Part shown: piece by piece, positions 48,365 to 57,662 of the stretch
Layout: every line of letters starts with the position of its first letter
How positions within the stretch are numbered: the stretch's first letter is position 1
Assembly: GCF_003479405.1 (NCBI RefSeq)
Contig: NZ_QUHB01000006.1
Location: 1 to 64,000, forward strand
Reading direction: 5' to 3'
DNA length: 64,000 nt
Origin: Eubacterium sp. AF16-48
Lineage (GTDB): Bacteria > Bacillota > Clostridia > Lachnospirales > Lachnospiraceae
Made by a program: the position numbers and the translations under genes
The notes under the pieces: model-generated
Database searches by the model: none
Told to the model about the DNA's origin: nothing
What the model saw: the letters and a program-made list of their open reading frames with translations, nothing else

Positions 48365-49095
48365 TACACTCTCCTAATTTTTTCGTATGCCGTAATCACA
48401 GCATCATCACTTATGTTACATCCCATTTTGTATATTGGGGTTGATGTTAAAATTTCTTCCATATATTGTAAGACTAAATCCATTTTTTCTTCCCTTTTAA
48501 GCCTTCTTACCGTCTGATTAAAAAACAATGGGATAGCCTCCTTAACCTCTATCGGAGTTATATGGTTCTCTTTTGCCCTTTCCAAAAAAACAATGGCTCC
48601 AAGTTTTGCCTTTACATTAATATTTAAGTCTGTTTTTCCACTCCACGGAGTTCCGTAAACAAACCACTGTCCATTTTCTAACCTTAAAACAGGTTTATCA
48701 TCATTTATGATAAATGCCTTTTCCTTAAAATGCTCAAGCCACAGACCTGTGTGAGTTGATTTTCCCGTACCACTGTCTGCTGAAAACAAATATGCATATC
48801 CATCTACAACTACTGCTGAAGAATGCAGCATACAACCATGGTGATTTATTAGAAGCCTGTTAAATATAGTACCTGTATATATATATTCAATGCTTTCTAA
48901 ACTACATCCTTGCATATTCTCTTCCTGCATTTTTTCATAAAATTCATTATCCAAATCAATGACTGCATCCGCTTCCTCTTCCTTCCACATATGTCTTGCT
49001 ATATACGGAAGCGCCTGTTGCCTGGTTCTTTCATAGTATGTTACCAGCAAAACCTTCAACCCTGCAATCTCATATCTGTCCTTAATAAACTCCAT
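48364..49095 (-). CDS. HprK-like P-loop kinase
   Basis: 243 residues. The P-loop 'SADSGTGKSTHTG' lies near residues 104-116, followed by 'INDDKPVLRLENG' and 'GTPWSGKTDL', which fit the HPr kinase/phosphorylase fold. The protein is shorter than true HprK (about 310 residues) and I do not see its N-terminal domain or C-terminal signature, so HPr is an unlikely substrate. Related proteins occur in lasso-peptide and other RiPP clusters as serine kinases; this one is first of a four-gene overlapping set with PqqD, peptidase and exporter. The ATG has only a GGAAG site. Confidence 0.75.
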   Translation of the reverse strand: MEFIKDRYEIAGLKVLLVTYYERTRQQALPYIARHMWKEEEADAVIDLDNEFYEKMQEENMQGCSLESIEYIYTGTIFNRLLINHHGCMLHSSAVVVDGYAYLFSADSGTGKSTHTGLWLEHFKEKAFIINDDKPVLRLENGQWFVYGTPWSGKTDLNINVKAKLGAIVFLERAKENHITPIEVKEAIPLFFNQTVRRLKREEKMDLVLQYMEEILTSTPIYKMGCNISDDAVITAYEKIRRV

Positions 49096-49111
49096 ATATC
49101 TTCCTTTAATA

Positions 49112-49144
49112 AATTACACCTATGAAATTGCCATAGGTGTAATT
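49112..49144. terminator. Perfect 13-bp hairpin between cpsD and the HprK-like gene
   Basis: AATTACACCTATG, a 7-base loop, and its exact complement. No T-tract follows, so it may weaken read-through or stabilise the 3' end of the cpsD message rather than stop transcription fully. Confidence 0.45.
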
Positions 49145-49150
49145 CTATAA

Positions 49151-49182
49151 TTATTTATATTCTCCGTTATTTATATTCTCCG
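49151..49182. repeat. Perfect 16-bp tandem duplication over the cpsD stop
   Basis: TTATTTATATTCTCCG occurs twice in a row (49151-49166 and 49167-49182). The cpsD stop codon is the first triplet of the second copy. The unit is not a multiple of three. Confidence 0.85.
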
Positions 49183-49898
49183 TTATTTCCATAGCCGTAA
49201 CCGTAGCCATAGCCATAACCTTTCTTTGAGTATTTACCATAGTATCCACCATAATAACCACCCTTTTCTTCAGGATCAACCTTATTTAAAACTGCTCCTA
49301 AAATTCTACATCCGGATTTTCTCATTTGCTCAATTTGTTTCTGGGCATATTTGTAACTGATATTTGCCTGTGAAATAAGGAAAATAACTCCATCTGTCTG
49401 CTGTGCAACAATGGCAGGGTCTATAACCTGACCAATTGGTGGTGTATCAATAATAACGTAATCATATTCCTTTCTTGCTGTTTCCAGCAATTCCGTAAAC
49501 TTTTCGTTATTTAAAAGCTCCGCAGGATTTGGTGGAACAGGACCTGACAAAATCAAATCCATGTTTTTTACGTTAGTACTGTATCTTACATCATCTAACT
49601 GCTCTACACCTGAAAGATACTGAGTAAGTCCTTTAATTGCCTTGTTTATTTTGTACCTTCCGATTAACACTGATTTTCTTAAATCAGCATCTATAAACAA
49701 AACTTTCTTTCCTGTTTCTGCCATGGAAATGGCAAGGTTGAAAGACACCATTGACTTTCCTTCATTAGGAACACAGCTGGTAAGAGAAATTATTTTAACA
49801 TCATTTCCACAGAACTGTACATTAGTTCTTAAGGTTTTATATGCTTCCTTAGTTTTAAAGTCTAAATCCGTTATTTTATCAAGATTAATATTTAACAT
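49167..49898 (-). CDS. cpsD: CpsD/CapB family tyrosine-protein kinase
   Basis: 243 residues. Walker A region is 'TSCVPNEGKSMVSFNLA', Walker A' is VLFIDADLRKS, and Walker B is YVIIDTPPIG, the BY-kinase pattern. The C-terminus is a tyrosine-rich tail (Y-G-Y-G repeats ending GNNGEYK), the autophosphorylation cluster. It controls capsule/exopolysaccharide chain assembly together with its membrane activator CpsC (next gene upstream) and the CpsB phosphatase. ATG follows AAAGGAG, with a short gap after cpsC. Confidence 0.93.
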   Translation of the reverse strand: MLNINLDKITDLDFKTKEAYKTLRTNVQFCGNDVKIISLTSCVPNEGKSMVSFNLAISMAETGKKVLFIDADLRKSVLIGRYKINKAIKGLTQYLSGVEQLDDVRYSTNVKNMDLILSGPVPPNPAELLNNEKFTELLETARKEYDYVIIDTPPIGQVIDPAIVAQQTDGVIFLISQANISYKYAQKQIEQMRKSGCRILGAVLNKVDPEEKGGYYGGYYGKYSKKGYGYGYGYGYGNNGEYK

Positions 49899-49902
49899 TC
49901 CC

Positions 49903-50817
49903 TTACTCCTTTCCCTGGTTCTTATCCTGAACTAAGTCTTTGTTTTTAGCTGCTACCTTATCTGACTTTTTCTCTTTTTTCTTTTTGTCCTTCGGTGCAC
50001 TGCTGCCATATCCATATCCGTAAGATGACCTTCTGCTGCTTTCCTCACTCTTTAAAGGAATAGCTGCTAAAACGCTTACTCCTAAACGTTTTTCAATATC
50101 ATCCGGTGTCTTAATGGTATCATCTAATATAAATAAAATAATAACTACAAGAAGTGAAATTCCAAAACCTGCAATAAATCCCATCATGGTATTTCTCTTA
50201 ACATTAGGTGATGCCGGTGTTGTAGGGAGTTCCGCCTCATCTACAGATCGTACCGGTTCAAGGCCATCCATAATTACCTTTAATCTTTCATTTGCCACCT
50301 CTCTTACCTTATCAGCAATCTTTTTTGCTAACTTAGGGTCTGTGTTGGTAACTGAAATTTCCATAATTCGTGTATCTGTTTCTACATTTACGGTAATCAT
50401 TTTTTCCAATGCATCCGTTGACATATCTAAATTAAGTTCTTTTTTTACCTCCTGTAAAACCGGTCGGGTTGTAAGAAGGGTCTCATAATCCTTTGCAAGA
50501 TAAGATGCAAAAGCGATATCCGATGTTGTAAGCGTCTTCTGATTCGGATCCTGCTTACTTAATATATAAACCTTGGTTGTGGCAACATACTGTGGGCTAA
50601 TAAAAAATTTAGTGTATACAAACGCCACCCCACCTACTAAAATTCCTATTAAGATAATAACAAAAAGCTTATTTAAAATTGTTGCAAACAAACTTCTAAC
50701 GTCAATCTCAATTTCATTTTTCATTTCATCACTTTCTATTCCATTTGGATAAAACGTATTATATCCCGGCTGACCGTCTACTTTATTGCCAAATCCGTTT
50801 TCCATTCTGTTGTCCAT
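49903..50817 (-). CDS. cpsC: Wzz/CpsC-like polysaccharide copolymerase
   Basis: 304 residues. A cytoplasmic N-terminus is followed by a first membrane helix near residues 50-72, an extracellular Wzz domain (about 75-185) with the 'PTTPASPNVKRN' stretch before the second helix (about 190-210), and a C-terminal basic cytoplasmic tail rich in Lys. It activates the BY-kinase CpsD and sets polymer length at the membrane. The tail is longer than usual and low in complexity. ATG follows AAAGGAA, with cpsB upstream and cpsD downstream in one operon. Confidence 0.88.
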   Translation of the reverse strand: MDNRMENGFGNKVDGQPGYNTFYPNGIESDEMKNEIEIDVRSLFATILNKLFVIILIGILVGGVAFVYTKFFISPQYVATTKVYILSKQDPNQKTLTTSDIAFASYLAKDYETLLTTRPVLQEVKKELNLDMSTDALEKMITVNVETDTRIMEISVTNTDPKLAKKIADKVREVANERLKVIMDGLEPVRSVDEAELPTTPASPNVKRNTMMGFIAGFGISLLVVIILFILDDTIKTPDDIEKRLGVSVLAAIPLKSEESSRRSSYGYGYGSSAPKDKKKKEKKSDKVAAKNKDLVQDKNQGKE

Positions 50818-50840
50818 TTATCTACCAGTTCCTTTCAAAA

Positions 50841-51569
50841 TTATATGTACTCACCCTTCAATATCTTTGATGGATTTTCAACTAAAATCCAGTTAAGATA
50901 ATCTTCATTGTACTTTTTCTCTAAATAATTCACACATTCTTCCCAATAAACGCCTCGTCTTCCCAAACTATGAGCGTCGCTTGCAATAAGATGCAGATAA
51001 TCATTATCAATAAGTTTTGATACAAATTTATGTTCACTTCCAAAAACACTTGTAACATTTACCTGCAAATATGCCCCCATTTCAATTAAGTGACTAATAT
51101 TTTTATTATTTACCCCCTTAAATGCATTCCTAAGACACTTATATCTCTCACAATGAGCTATTACCGGAATATATCCTCCGTTTAGCAATGAACTTATATA
51201 TTTTTCCATTTGCGAAAAAATTACTGTAGGATAAAATTCTACCAAAACATAATTTGTCTGAGCCAATGTGAATAATTCACCACTTGAAAGCATCTGTGCC
51301 ATATCATTACATGCCATAATTTCATTGCCTAAAAAAAGATTCATTTCAGGAATTATTTCTTTCGCCTCTTTTTTTAATACCTGAAAATTATCTTCTATTA
51401 ACTGTCCCTCCGGCATACATTCTCCGGCATGGTAATGTGGTGTACATATTACATTTCTTACACCCTGACTATACTCTTTCTTCAAAATATCTATTGATGT
51501 TTTAAGGGATGGTGAACCATCGTCAACCTGAAACAGGATGTGGCTGTGAATATCTGTAATGCCTGTCAT
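50841..51569 (-). CDS. cpsB: CpsB/YwqE-type PHP tyrosine phosphatase
   Basis: 242 residues in the PHP fold: DIHSHILFQVDDG (metal ligands), 'ICTPHYHAGEC', 'VIAHCERYKCL' and 'LIASDAHSLGRRG'. It dephosphorylates the tyrosine tail of CpsD. ATG 51569 is chosen because AAGGAGG lies eight bases upstream; an in-frame ATG at 51701 would add 44 residues without homology and run into the upstream sugar isomerase gene. Confidence 0.92.
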   Translation of the reverse strand: MTGITDIHSHILFQVDDGSPSLKTSIDILKKEYSQGVRNVICTPHYHAGECMPEGQLIEDNFQVLKKEAKEIIPEMNLFLGNEIMACNDMAQMLSSGELFTLAQTNYVLVEFYPTVIFSQMEKYISSLLNGGYIPVIAHCERYKCLRNAFKGVNNKNISHLIEMGAYLQVNVTSVFGSEHKFVSKLIDNDYLHLIASDAHSLGRRGVYWEECVNYLEKKYNEDYLNWILVENPSKILKGEYI

Positions 51570-51672
51570 AATTGTATTCCTCCTTAATGCCACAATTATG
51601 TTTAATTGTACCAAAAAATCCACAATCATACAACTACCTAATATAACAAAATGAAATCCCACAGTATATTTT

Positions 51673-52494
51673 CTAACCAATATACCGTCGGATTTTTTCA
51701 AAACATTTATTTAACATATTTATATCTATTTTCCCATCGTTGCCAAAAGCCGTAGCTTCTACAGTAAAGGTATCTTTATACCCGTTTTTCCTTATATAAT
51801 CAAAAAATTTATCAAAGTCAAAGTGCCCTTTTCCCGGTGGAAGTGTTTTTAATCTGCTCCACTCCATATATCCACCACCATAATCATTAACATGATAGTG
51901 TCTTATATGTTTTTCTTTCCACAATATGTCATATTTATCATCATATAAGAGAGTTTCCTGACAATGAAAAGCCGCCATTTTAGTATCATATATAAAGTGA
52001 ATATCTGGATACCGATTTAACAGTTCCATCCAGTGTTTCATTGGATTTTCATGATTGCACACGACATTTTCAATTAATAAATCTATCTCATAAGCTTCGG
52101 CAATTTTTCTAAGAATACCATAAGCTTCAAGATTATTTGAAAAATTAGAATCTGACGTGACTCCATCCCATAAATGAACAACCATTTTATGAACTGACAA
52201 TGCCTTTGCCATTTTGCAGTTGATTTCAAACCGCCTTACGGCCTCTGCCAAATCTTCCTTAGAGCCTTTGCTTATGTACTCTCCTATATGTTTTTCGCAA
52301 TGCATAACAGGAATATTTATATTTAATTCCAAAAGGAATTTCAAAATATCTCCCTCTAAGCCATACCATGTAGAATACATCATAAATTCAAATCCATCGC
52401 AGTTAAGCTTATGGCAAACATCCCTTAGAATGCGATAGTCTCTGTTGTTTGGTCGTCCTATTAAAGCTCCTGTAGAGCATAGTATCTGTGCCAC
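51673..52494 (-). CDS. Sugar phosphate isomerase/epimerase (TIM barrel, AP-endonuclease-2 fold)
   Basis: 273 residues. 'GFEFMMYSTWYGLEGDI', 'MVVHLWDGV', 'LLIENVVCNHENPM', 'IHFIYDTKMAAFH' and 'RHYHVNDYGGG' are the metal-binding strands of a xylose-isomerase-like TIM barrel. The substrate is not predictable. The start is GTG (52494), two bases after the prfA stop and eleven after AAAGGTGA; no in-frame ATG occurs before the fold begins. It is the last gene of the rpmE-DUF1385-prmC-prfA run. Confidence 0.82.
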   Translation of the reverse strand: MAQILCSTGALIGRPNNRDYRILRDVCHKLNCDGFEFMMYSTWYGLEGDILKFLLELNINIPVMHCEKHIGEYISKGSKEDLAEAVRRFEINCKMAKALSVHKMVVHLWDGVTSDSNFSNNLEAYGILRKIAEAYEIDLLIENVVCNHENPMKHWMELLNRYPDIHFIYDTKMAAFHCQETLLYDDKYDILWKEKHIRHYHVNDYGGGYMEWSRLKTLPPGKGHFDFDKFFDYIRKNGYKDTFTVEATAFGNDGKIDINMLNKCFEKIRRYIG

Positions 52495-52496
52495 AA

Positions 52497-53567
52497 TTAA
52501 TCATTCACCTTTGCTAATTTTGCAGCCTGGTCGGCAGCTATACACTGATTAATTATCTCATCAATATCACCATTCATAATGTTTTCTAATCTATGAGATG
52601 TATATTTTATTCTGTGATCGGTTACTCGTCCCTGTGGGAAGTTATATGTTCTGATTTTTTCAGAACGGTCTCCTGTACCTATCTGACTTCTTCTCGCTTC
52701 TGATTCTGCATCCTGCTTTTTCTGGCACTCTAATTCATAAAGTCTTGCTCTTAATACCTTTAATGCCTTATCCTTATTTTTAAGCTGTGACTTTTCATCT
52801 TGACATGAAATAACAATGCCTGTAGGAATATGAGTAAGTCTTACAGCTGAATCCGTTGTATTTACACACTGTCCACCGTTACCTGATGCTCTAAACACAT
52901 CAAAACGGCAGTCATTCATATCTATTTCCACGTCTACTTCTTCTGCTTCCGGCATTACTGCAACTGTAGCTGTTGAAGTATGGATACGTCCACCGGACTC
53001 TGTTACAGGAATACGCTGTACACGATGTACACCACTTTCGTATTTAAGTCTTGAATATGCACCCTGACCGTTTACCATAAACACAACTTCCTTAAATCCG
53101 CCAAGTCCGTTTTCATTAACTGATATTAATTCTGTCTTCCATTTCTGGGTTTCCGCATACATACAGTACATTCTGTAAAGTTCAGCTGCAAACAGGGCTG
53201 CCTCGTCTCCGCCGGCACCACCTCTTATTTCAACTACGACGTTTTTGTCATCGTTCTCATCCTTTGGTAAAAGAAGAATCTTTAACTGTTCTTCCATTTC
53301 AGGAATTGAAGCTTTGGCTTCGTTCATTTCTTCCTTTGCCAATTCTCTCATTTCCTCGTCGCTTTCTTCATCTAAAATGGCAAGACTATCCTGAATGGTC
53401 TCCTGTGCTTCCTTATATTTTCTGTATAATTCCACAATAGGAGCTAAATCACTTTGTTCCTTCATAAGTTTTCTGAAATTACTCTGGTCACTTACAACAT
53501 TAGGATCATTTAACTGCTCCATAATCTCGTCATATCTTTCTAATATTCCATCTAACTTTTCAAACAT
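52497..53567 (-). CDS. prfA: Peptide chain release factor 1
   Basis: 356 residues. The catalytic GGQ lies in [12 protein letters not shown], and the codon-recognition PxT region is present as [14 protein letters not shown]. It reads UAA and UAG in the ribosome A-site and triggers peptide release; PrmC, encoded next door, methylates the GGQ glutamine. ATG lies 27 bases after prmC with an AGTAGGT site. Confidence 0.97.
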   Translation of the reverse strand: MFEKLDGILERYDEIMEQLNDPNVVSDQSNFRKLMKEQSDLAPIVELYRKYKEAQETIQDSLAILDEESDEEMRELAKEEMNEAKASIPEMEEQLKILLLPKDENDDKNVVVEIRGGAGGDEAALFAAELYRMYCMYAETQKWKTELISVNENGLGGFKEVVFMVNGQGAYSRLKYESGVHRVQRIPVTESGGRIHTSTATVAVMPEAEEVDVEIDMNDCRFDVFRASGNGGQCVNTTDSAVRLTHIPTGIVISCQDEKSQLKNKDKALKVLRARLYELECQKKQDAESEARRSQIGTGDRSEKIRTYNFPQGRVTDHRIKYTSHRLENIMNGDIDEIINQCIAADQAAKLAKVND

Positions 53568-53594
53568 TTTTTTACCTACTTTCTCACAACCAAA

Positions 53595-54440
53595 TTATCT
53601 AAGTGCAAAAACAACCCTGTCATTTTGCGAATAATCTTTTATAACTTTTACTTTTTCAAATCCCTGTTCATTTAATATTTTAGAAATAGAGCTTCCCTGA
53701 TTATAGCCTATTTCAAAGAAAACTGCTCCCTGTTCTTTTAAATACCGACTTAAATTGTTACATATGTTCCTATAAAATTCAAGTCCATCTTTTGTTCCGT
53801 CCAGCGCAATGCGGGGTTCAAAGTCTCTAACCTCAGGCATCAGCTTTTCTATTTTTTTTGATTCTATATATGGAGGGTTTGACACTATTACATCAAAACA
53901 TTCCCTTATATTTTCAAACAAATCAGATTCTATAAAATCAACCCCGGCACTATTTTCTTTATTGTTAATTTCAGCAATCTCCAAGGCCTTCTTTGAAATA
54001 TCTGCTCCAACAACCTGTGCATTATCACATAATTTATCTATTGATATGGCTATACATCCTGAACCGGTACACATATCAAGAACCTTTACTTTACGTTCCT
54101 GACTATTAATATATTTAATAACCTCTTCCACTAATATTTCAGTGTCCTGCCTTGGTATGAGAACATTTTCGTTGACTTTAAAATTAATTCCCATAAACTC
54201 CTGATTTCCTGTAAGATGTTGAAGAGGTATATGCGCAGCTCTTTTTTCTATCAGCTGATTGTATATCTGTGCATTTTTCACATCTGTTTCCATGTCAGGA
54301 TGTACCAAAAGTTTGTAATAATCTATATGAAAAACATATTCTGCCAGAAGTCTGCTGTCTATAACATAGTCTGTCACTTCTGCCTTTTTTAACTTTTCAG
54401 AAGCTTTAGCTATTAAATCTTTAATTAAAATCTTTTCCAT
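53595..54440 (-). CDS. prmC: Release-factor glutamine methyltransferase
   Basis: 281 residues. The SAM-binding motif I is VLDMCTGSGCIAI, and the substrate-glutamine motif is SNPPYI (near residue 187). It methylates the GGQ glutamine of RF1 and RF2. The order prmC-prfA is common. The ATG begins four bases after the DUF1385 gene. Confidence 0.95.
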   Translation of the reverse strand: MEKILIKDLIAKASEKLKKAEVTDYVIDSRLLAEYVFHIDYYKLLVHPDMETDVKNAQIYNQLIEKRAAHIPLQHLTGNQEFMGINFKVNENVLIPRQDTEILVEEVIKYINSQERKVKVLDMCTGSGCIAISIDKLCDNAQVVGADISKKALEIAEINNKENSAGVDFIESDLFENIRECFDVIVSNPPYIESKKIEKLMPEVRDFEPRIALDGTKDGLEFYRNICNNLSRYLKEQGAVFFEIGYNQGSSISKILNEQGFEKVKVIKDYSQNDRVVFALR

Positions 54441-54443
54441 AGT

Positions 54444-55481
54444 CTAAAATTTCCAATTATACCCTGAGCCTGCCTTAACTTCTTCGTAACTTTCCGGCAT
54501 CGGTTCTTCTTTTTTATCTTCCGGAAGTGCAATTCCATTATCTCTTAAATAAGTTTCCCAGTCAAAAACTGCCTCAACAGCTTCTATTGCAACTTCTATC
54601 ATATCATCATCAGGCTCTTTTGTTGTAATTCTCTGCATCCACAATCCCGGCTTACTTAAAGCACTGATTATAGGGTTATTAGAAGAACCTGCCTTTCTGA
54701 TAAATTCGTAGGAAATGCCTGCAATTACCGGAATAAGTAATATTCTTATTAAATATTTAAGCCATACTGTATCTGTTCTGATAAGTAAAAACATAATAAT
54801 ACTTATAACTAACACAATTAACAAAAAGCTTGTTCCACAACGCTTATGAAATCTTGAGCTGCTTCTTACATTTTCAACATTAAGCACCTTGCCGTTTTCT
54901 ATACAGTTAATACATTTGTGCTCTGCACCATGATACATAAAAGTTCTTTGTATGTCCTTCATTAATGAAATAAGTAAAAGATAGCCAATAAAAATTATCA
55001 TTTTGGCAATACCTTCTATAACCGGCACATGACTCTGAGTAATGCCCGGCACATATTTTTCCATTAAATCAGCAATAAATAAAGGTAGCAGCATAAACAT
55101 TACCACTGCTATTACAACAGATAAAGCCACTGTAAATCTCATTATTATTTTTTCTGCCTTATCTCCAAATTTTCTAAGAAGCCATTCCTCAAATTTATCC
55201 GGTTCTTCTTCTCCTTCATCATCAAAAAAGCTTGCAGATAATGTTAATGTTTTTATTCCTAAAATCATTGAATCAATAAAATTAAAGACTCCCCTTATAA
55301 ACGGAAGGAACAGTATTTTATTACCCTTTGTTATTCCCTTATACTTTTCCACTTCTACTTCAATGGTTCCATCTGACTTTCTTACGGCAACGGCATAATC
55401 ATCTTTATTTCTCATCATTATGCCTTCTAAAACTGCCTGACCGCCAATTCCTGATGAACCAAGTTTATTATTCTCACTCAT
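54444..55481 (-). CDS. DUF1385 domain membrane protein
   Basis: 345 residues with four membrane helices in the middle (from about residue 75 to 260). 'GGQAVLEGIMMRNKDDYAVAVR' and 'YHGAEHKCINCIENG' (HxxEH type motif) identify DUF1385. It is regularly placed between rpmE and prmC in Firmicutes; a role in protein or cell-envelope metabolism has not been established. I chose ATG 55481, which follows AGGTGA; the ATG at 55526 lies in the rpmE terminator region. Confidence 0.9.
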   Translation of the reverse strand: MSENNKLGSSGIGGQAVLEGIMMRNKDDYAVAVRKSDGTIEVEVEKYKGITKGNKILFLPFIRGVFNFIDSMILGIKTLTLSASFFDDEGEEEPDKFEEWLLRKFGDKAEKIIMRFTVALSVVIAVVMFMLLPLFIADLMEKYVPGITQSHVPVIEGIAKMIIFIGYLLLISLMKDIQRTFMYHGAEHKCINCIENGKVLNVENVRSSSRFHKRCGTSFLLIVLVISIIMFLLIRTDTVWLKYLIRILLIPVIAGISYEFIRKAGSSNNPIISALSKPGLWMQRITTKEPDDDMIEVAIEAVEAVFDWETYLRDNGIALPEDKKEEPMPESYEEVKAGSGYNWKF

Positions 55482-55503
55482 ATTAGTCACCTGTATATAT
55501 ACA

Positions 55504-55536
55504 TAAGAAAATAGGTTGAGAATCACTTCTCAACCT
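55504..55536 (-). terminator. Hairpin after rpmE
   Basis: AGGTTGAGAA, GTGA, TTCTCAACCT then ATTTTCTT on the minus strand. It lies between rpmE and the DUF1385 gene and may reduce downstream expression. Confidence 0.7.
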
Positions 55537-55549
55537 GTTATCCTTAAAA

Positions 55550-55750
55550 TTATTTGATACCATATTTTTTGTTGAACTTATCAATTCTACCACGGGCTGA
55601 AACAGCTTTCTGCTGTCCTGTGTAGAAAGGATGACATGCTGAGCAAATTTCAACATGGAGTTCTTTTTTAGTTGAACCTGTTACGAATGTGTTACCACAG
55701 TTACATGTAACGGTTGCTTCCTGGTAATCTGGATGGATTCCTTTTCTCAT
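55550..55750 (-). CDS. rpmE: Ribosomal protein L31
   Basis: 66 residues, zinc-containing (C+) form. Cysteines appear as CNCG and CSACH, the metal-binding set. ATG 55750 follows GAGGTG; a GTG three codons upstream (55759) overlaps that site. It begins the DUF1385-prmC-prfA series, downstream of rho. Confidence 0.96.
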   Translation of the reverse strand: MRKGIHPDYQEATVTCNCGNTFVTGSTKKELHVEICSACHPFYTGQQKAVSARGRIDKFNKKYGIK

Positions 55751-55855
55751 TACATTCACCTCTTTTTTATTTTTATGCTAATTGGCAACGCCAATCCGTT
55801 TTTACTCAATAGCCTAGACATTATATCATAGTGATAACATAATAGCAACCCTTTT

Positions 55856-57433
55856 TTAACGATTATTGTAGTTATCTCTGTTATTATGGTTGTTATTATA
55901 TCCAACACCATTATTGTTAGTGTATGTTATCTTTAATCTTCCTATTTTTTGAACGAATTCTTTGTTGTCACTTGTCCTTGCAAACAGGTTAAGTATCTGT
56001 TCAACAGCATCTTCTTTTCGCATGCCGTTGGTTTCTTTTCTAATTATATATGATGCTCCAAGTTCATCGGAATCTAAAAGTAAGTCCTCTCTTCTTGTTC
56101 CGGACTTCGTAATATCTATAGCAGGGAAAATTCTCTTTTCAGATAATTTGCGGTCTAAAACAAGTTCCATATTACCTGTTCCCTTAAATTCCTCGTATAC
56201 AACATCATCCATCTTACTTCCCGTATCAACCAACGCTGTGGCAAGTATTGTAAGACTTCCGCCTTCACGCATATTTCTTGCGGCACCAAAAAATCTCTTT
56301 GGCATGTGAAGAGCTGCAGGATCAAGGCCACCGGAAAGAGTTCTTCCACTTGGTGGAACAGTCATGTTATATGCTCTTGCAAGTCTTGTAATACTGTCAA
56401 GGAGAATAATTACATCTCTTCCGTGTTCAACAAGTCTTTTTGCTCTCTCTATAACCATTTCAGAAACTCTCTTATGATGATCCGGCAATTCATCAAATGT
56501 AGAATAAATTACTTCAACATTTTCACCCTGTATTGCTTCCTTAATATCTGTTACTTCTTCCGGTCTTTCATCAATAAGAAGAATAATCATATGCATTTCA
56601 GGATTGTTCTGCTGTATTGCCTTAGCTGTTTCCTTTAATAATGTTGTTTTTCCTGCCTTAGGTGGCGAAACAATCATACCACGCTGGCCTTTACCTATAG
56701 GACTTACAATATCAACAATTCTCATTGCAATGCTATGTCCGTCTGTTTCAAGATGTATTCTCTCATTCGGAAAAACAGGCGTCAGTGTTTCAAAGCTTGG
56801 TCTGTTAATGGAATTTTCAAGAGGTTCTCCATTAATCTTCTCTAAGTAATACAACGCTCCAAACTTTTCATTTTCTTTCTTATCACGGACTTTTCCTGTA
56901 ATCATATCTCCTGTTTTAAGTCTGAATTTTTTAATCTGGGATGGTGCCACATAAGCATCAGCCTCTCCCGGAAGATAATTGTCGCATCTTATAAATCCAT
57001 ATCCCTCAGATAATACCTCTAGAATACCTGTCTTAGTATCATTATCTTCCTGAGGTAATTCATTTTTCTGTTCCTTAACCTCTTTTGTAATCTTTGTTTC
57101 TCTATTATTTTCTTCTATGTTTTTACTTTTTACCTTACGATGTTCTTTTGAAGATCTGTGTTCTCTGCTTTTTTTAACTTCACCACTTTTACTTCTTCGT
57201 GATGAATGTTCTCTTCCTACCGTTTTCTTTTCTTCGTCAGATGTACTCTTTACCAGTGTTTCAGCCTTTTTAGCTGCTTCCTTTTCTAACGTCTCCTGTT
57301 CCTTTTTTTCATTAACCTCAATAATTCTGTCTATAAGCTGTTGTTTTCTCATTATTGTAACAGACTTAATACCATTAGCCTTTGCAATTTCTCTCAGCTG
57401 AACTACAGGCAATGAACTTAACTTTTCTCTCAT
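55856..57433 (-). CDS. rho: Transcription termination factor Rho
   Basis: 525 residues. A Rho_N SAP-like start (about 1-35) is followed by a long basic, charged insert (about 50-140, rich in Lys/Arg/Glu/Ser), the RNA-binding cold-shock domain (about 145-215) and the RecA-like motor with P-loop [10 protein letters not shown] (about 262) and '[11 protein letters not shown]'. A short Asn-rich tail ends the protein. It is a hexameric RNA-dependent ATPase that ends transcription. The insert makes it longer than the E. coli protein, which is usual in Clostridia. ATG follows AAAGGAG. Confidence 0.96.
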   Translation of the reverse strand: MREKLSSLPVVQLREIAKANGIKSVTIMRKQQLIDRIIEVNEKKEQETLEKEAAKKAETLVKSTSDEEKKTVGREHSSRRSKSGEVKKSREHRSSKEHRKVKSKNIEENNRETKITKEVKEQKNELPQEDNDTKTGILEVLSEGYGFIRCDNYLPGEADAYVAPSQIKKFRLKTGDMITGKVRDKKENEKFGALYYLEKINGEPLENSINRPSFETLTPVFPNERIHLETDGHSIAMRIVDIVSPIGKGQRGMIVSPPKAGKTTLLKETAKAIQQNNPEMHMIILLIDERPEEVTDIKEAIQGENVEVIYSTFDELPDHHKRVSEMVIERAKRLVEHGRDVIILLDSITRLARAYNMTVPPSGRTLSGGLDPAALHMPKRFFGAARNMREGGSLTILATALVDTGSKMDDVVYEEFKGTGNMELVLDRKLSEKRIFPAIDITKSGTRREDLLLDSDELGASYIIRKETNGMRKEDAVEQILNLFARTSDNKEFVQKIGRLKITYTNNNGVGYNNNHNNRDNYNNR

Positions 57434-57511
57434 TAGACTCCTTTCAAGGGTTATTACCCTAATAAGTGTTTTTAGTTTTAATTTATTAATCTCTATATAA
57501 TGGATTTAATA

Positions 57512-57526
57512 TTGGGGATACCCCAA
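57512..57526. other. Tight GC hairpin upstream of rho
   Basis: TTGGGG-ATA-CCCCAA in the intergenic space between rho (minus) and the malic enzyme gene (plus). It is a perfect 6-bp stem with a 3-base loop. A role in either leader is possible but not shown. Confidence 0.3.
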
Positions 57527-57662
57527 AGACATCTTTTTTCAGACAATTCATTTTAACACATATTTTTAAAAAATAATAGAGTAAATTCTAAAAATATGAT
57601 ATGCTTTATTAATGTATGAATTTACCGTACTTAATGACATTTTTAATTTTTGGAGGTATAAA

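Noticed and set aside
48364..49095. Ordinary HPr kinase/phosphorylase
   Set aside because: It is too short, and I see neither the N-terminal domain nor the C-terminal signature; its neighbours are peptide-related, not sugar-phosphotransferase genes.
57612..57662. Upstream start of the malic enzyme
   Set aside because: The 17 added residues have no family similarity and precede a strong GGAGG site that serves ATG 57663.
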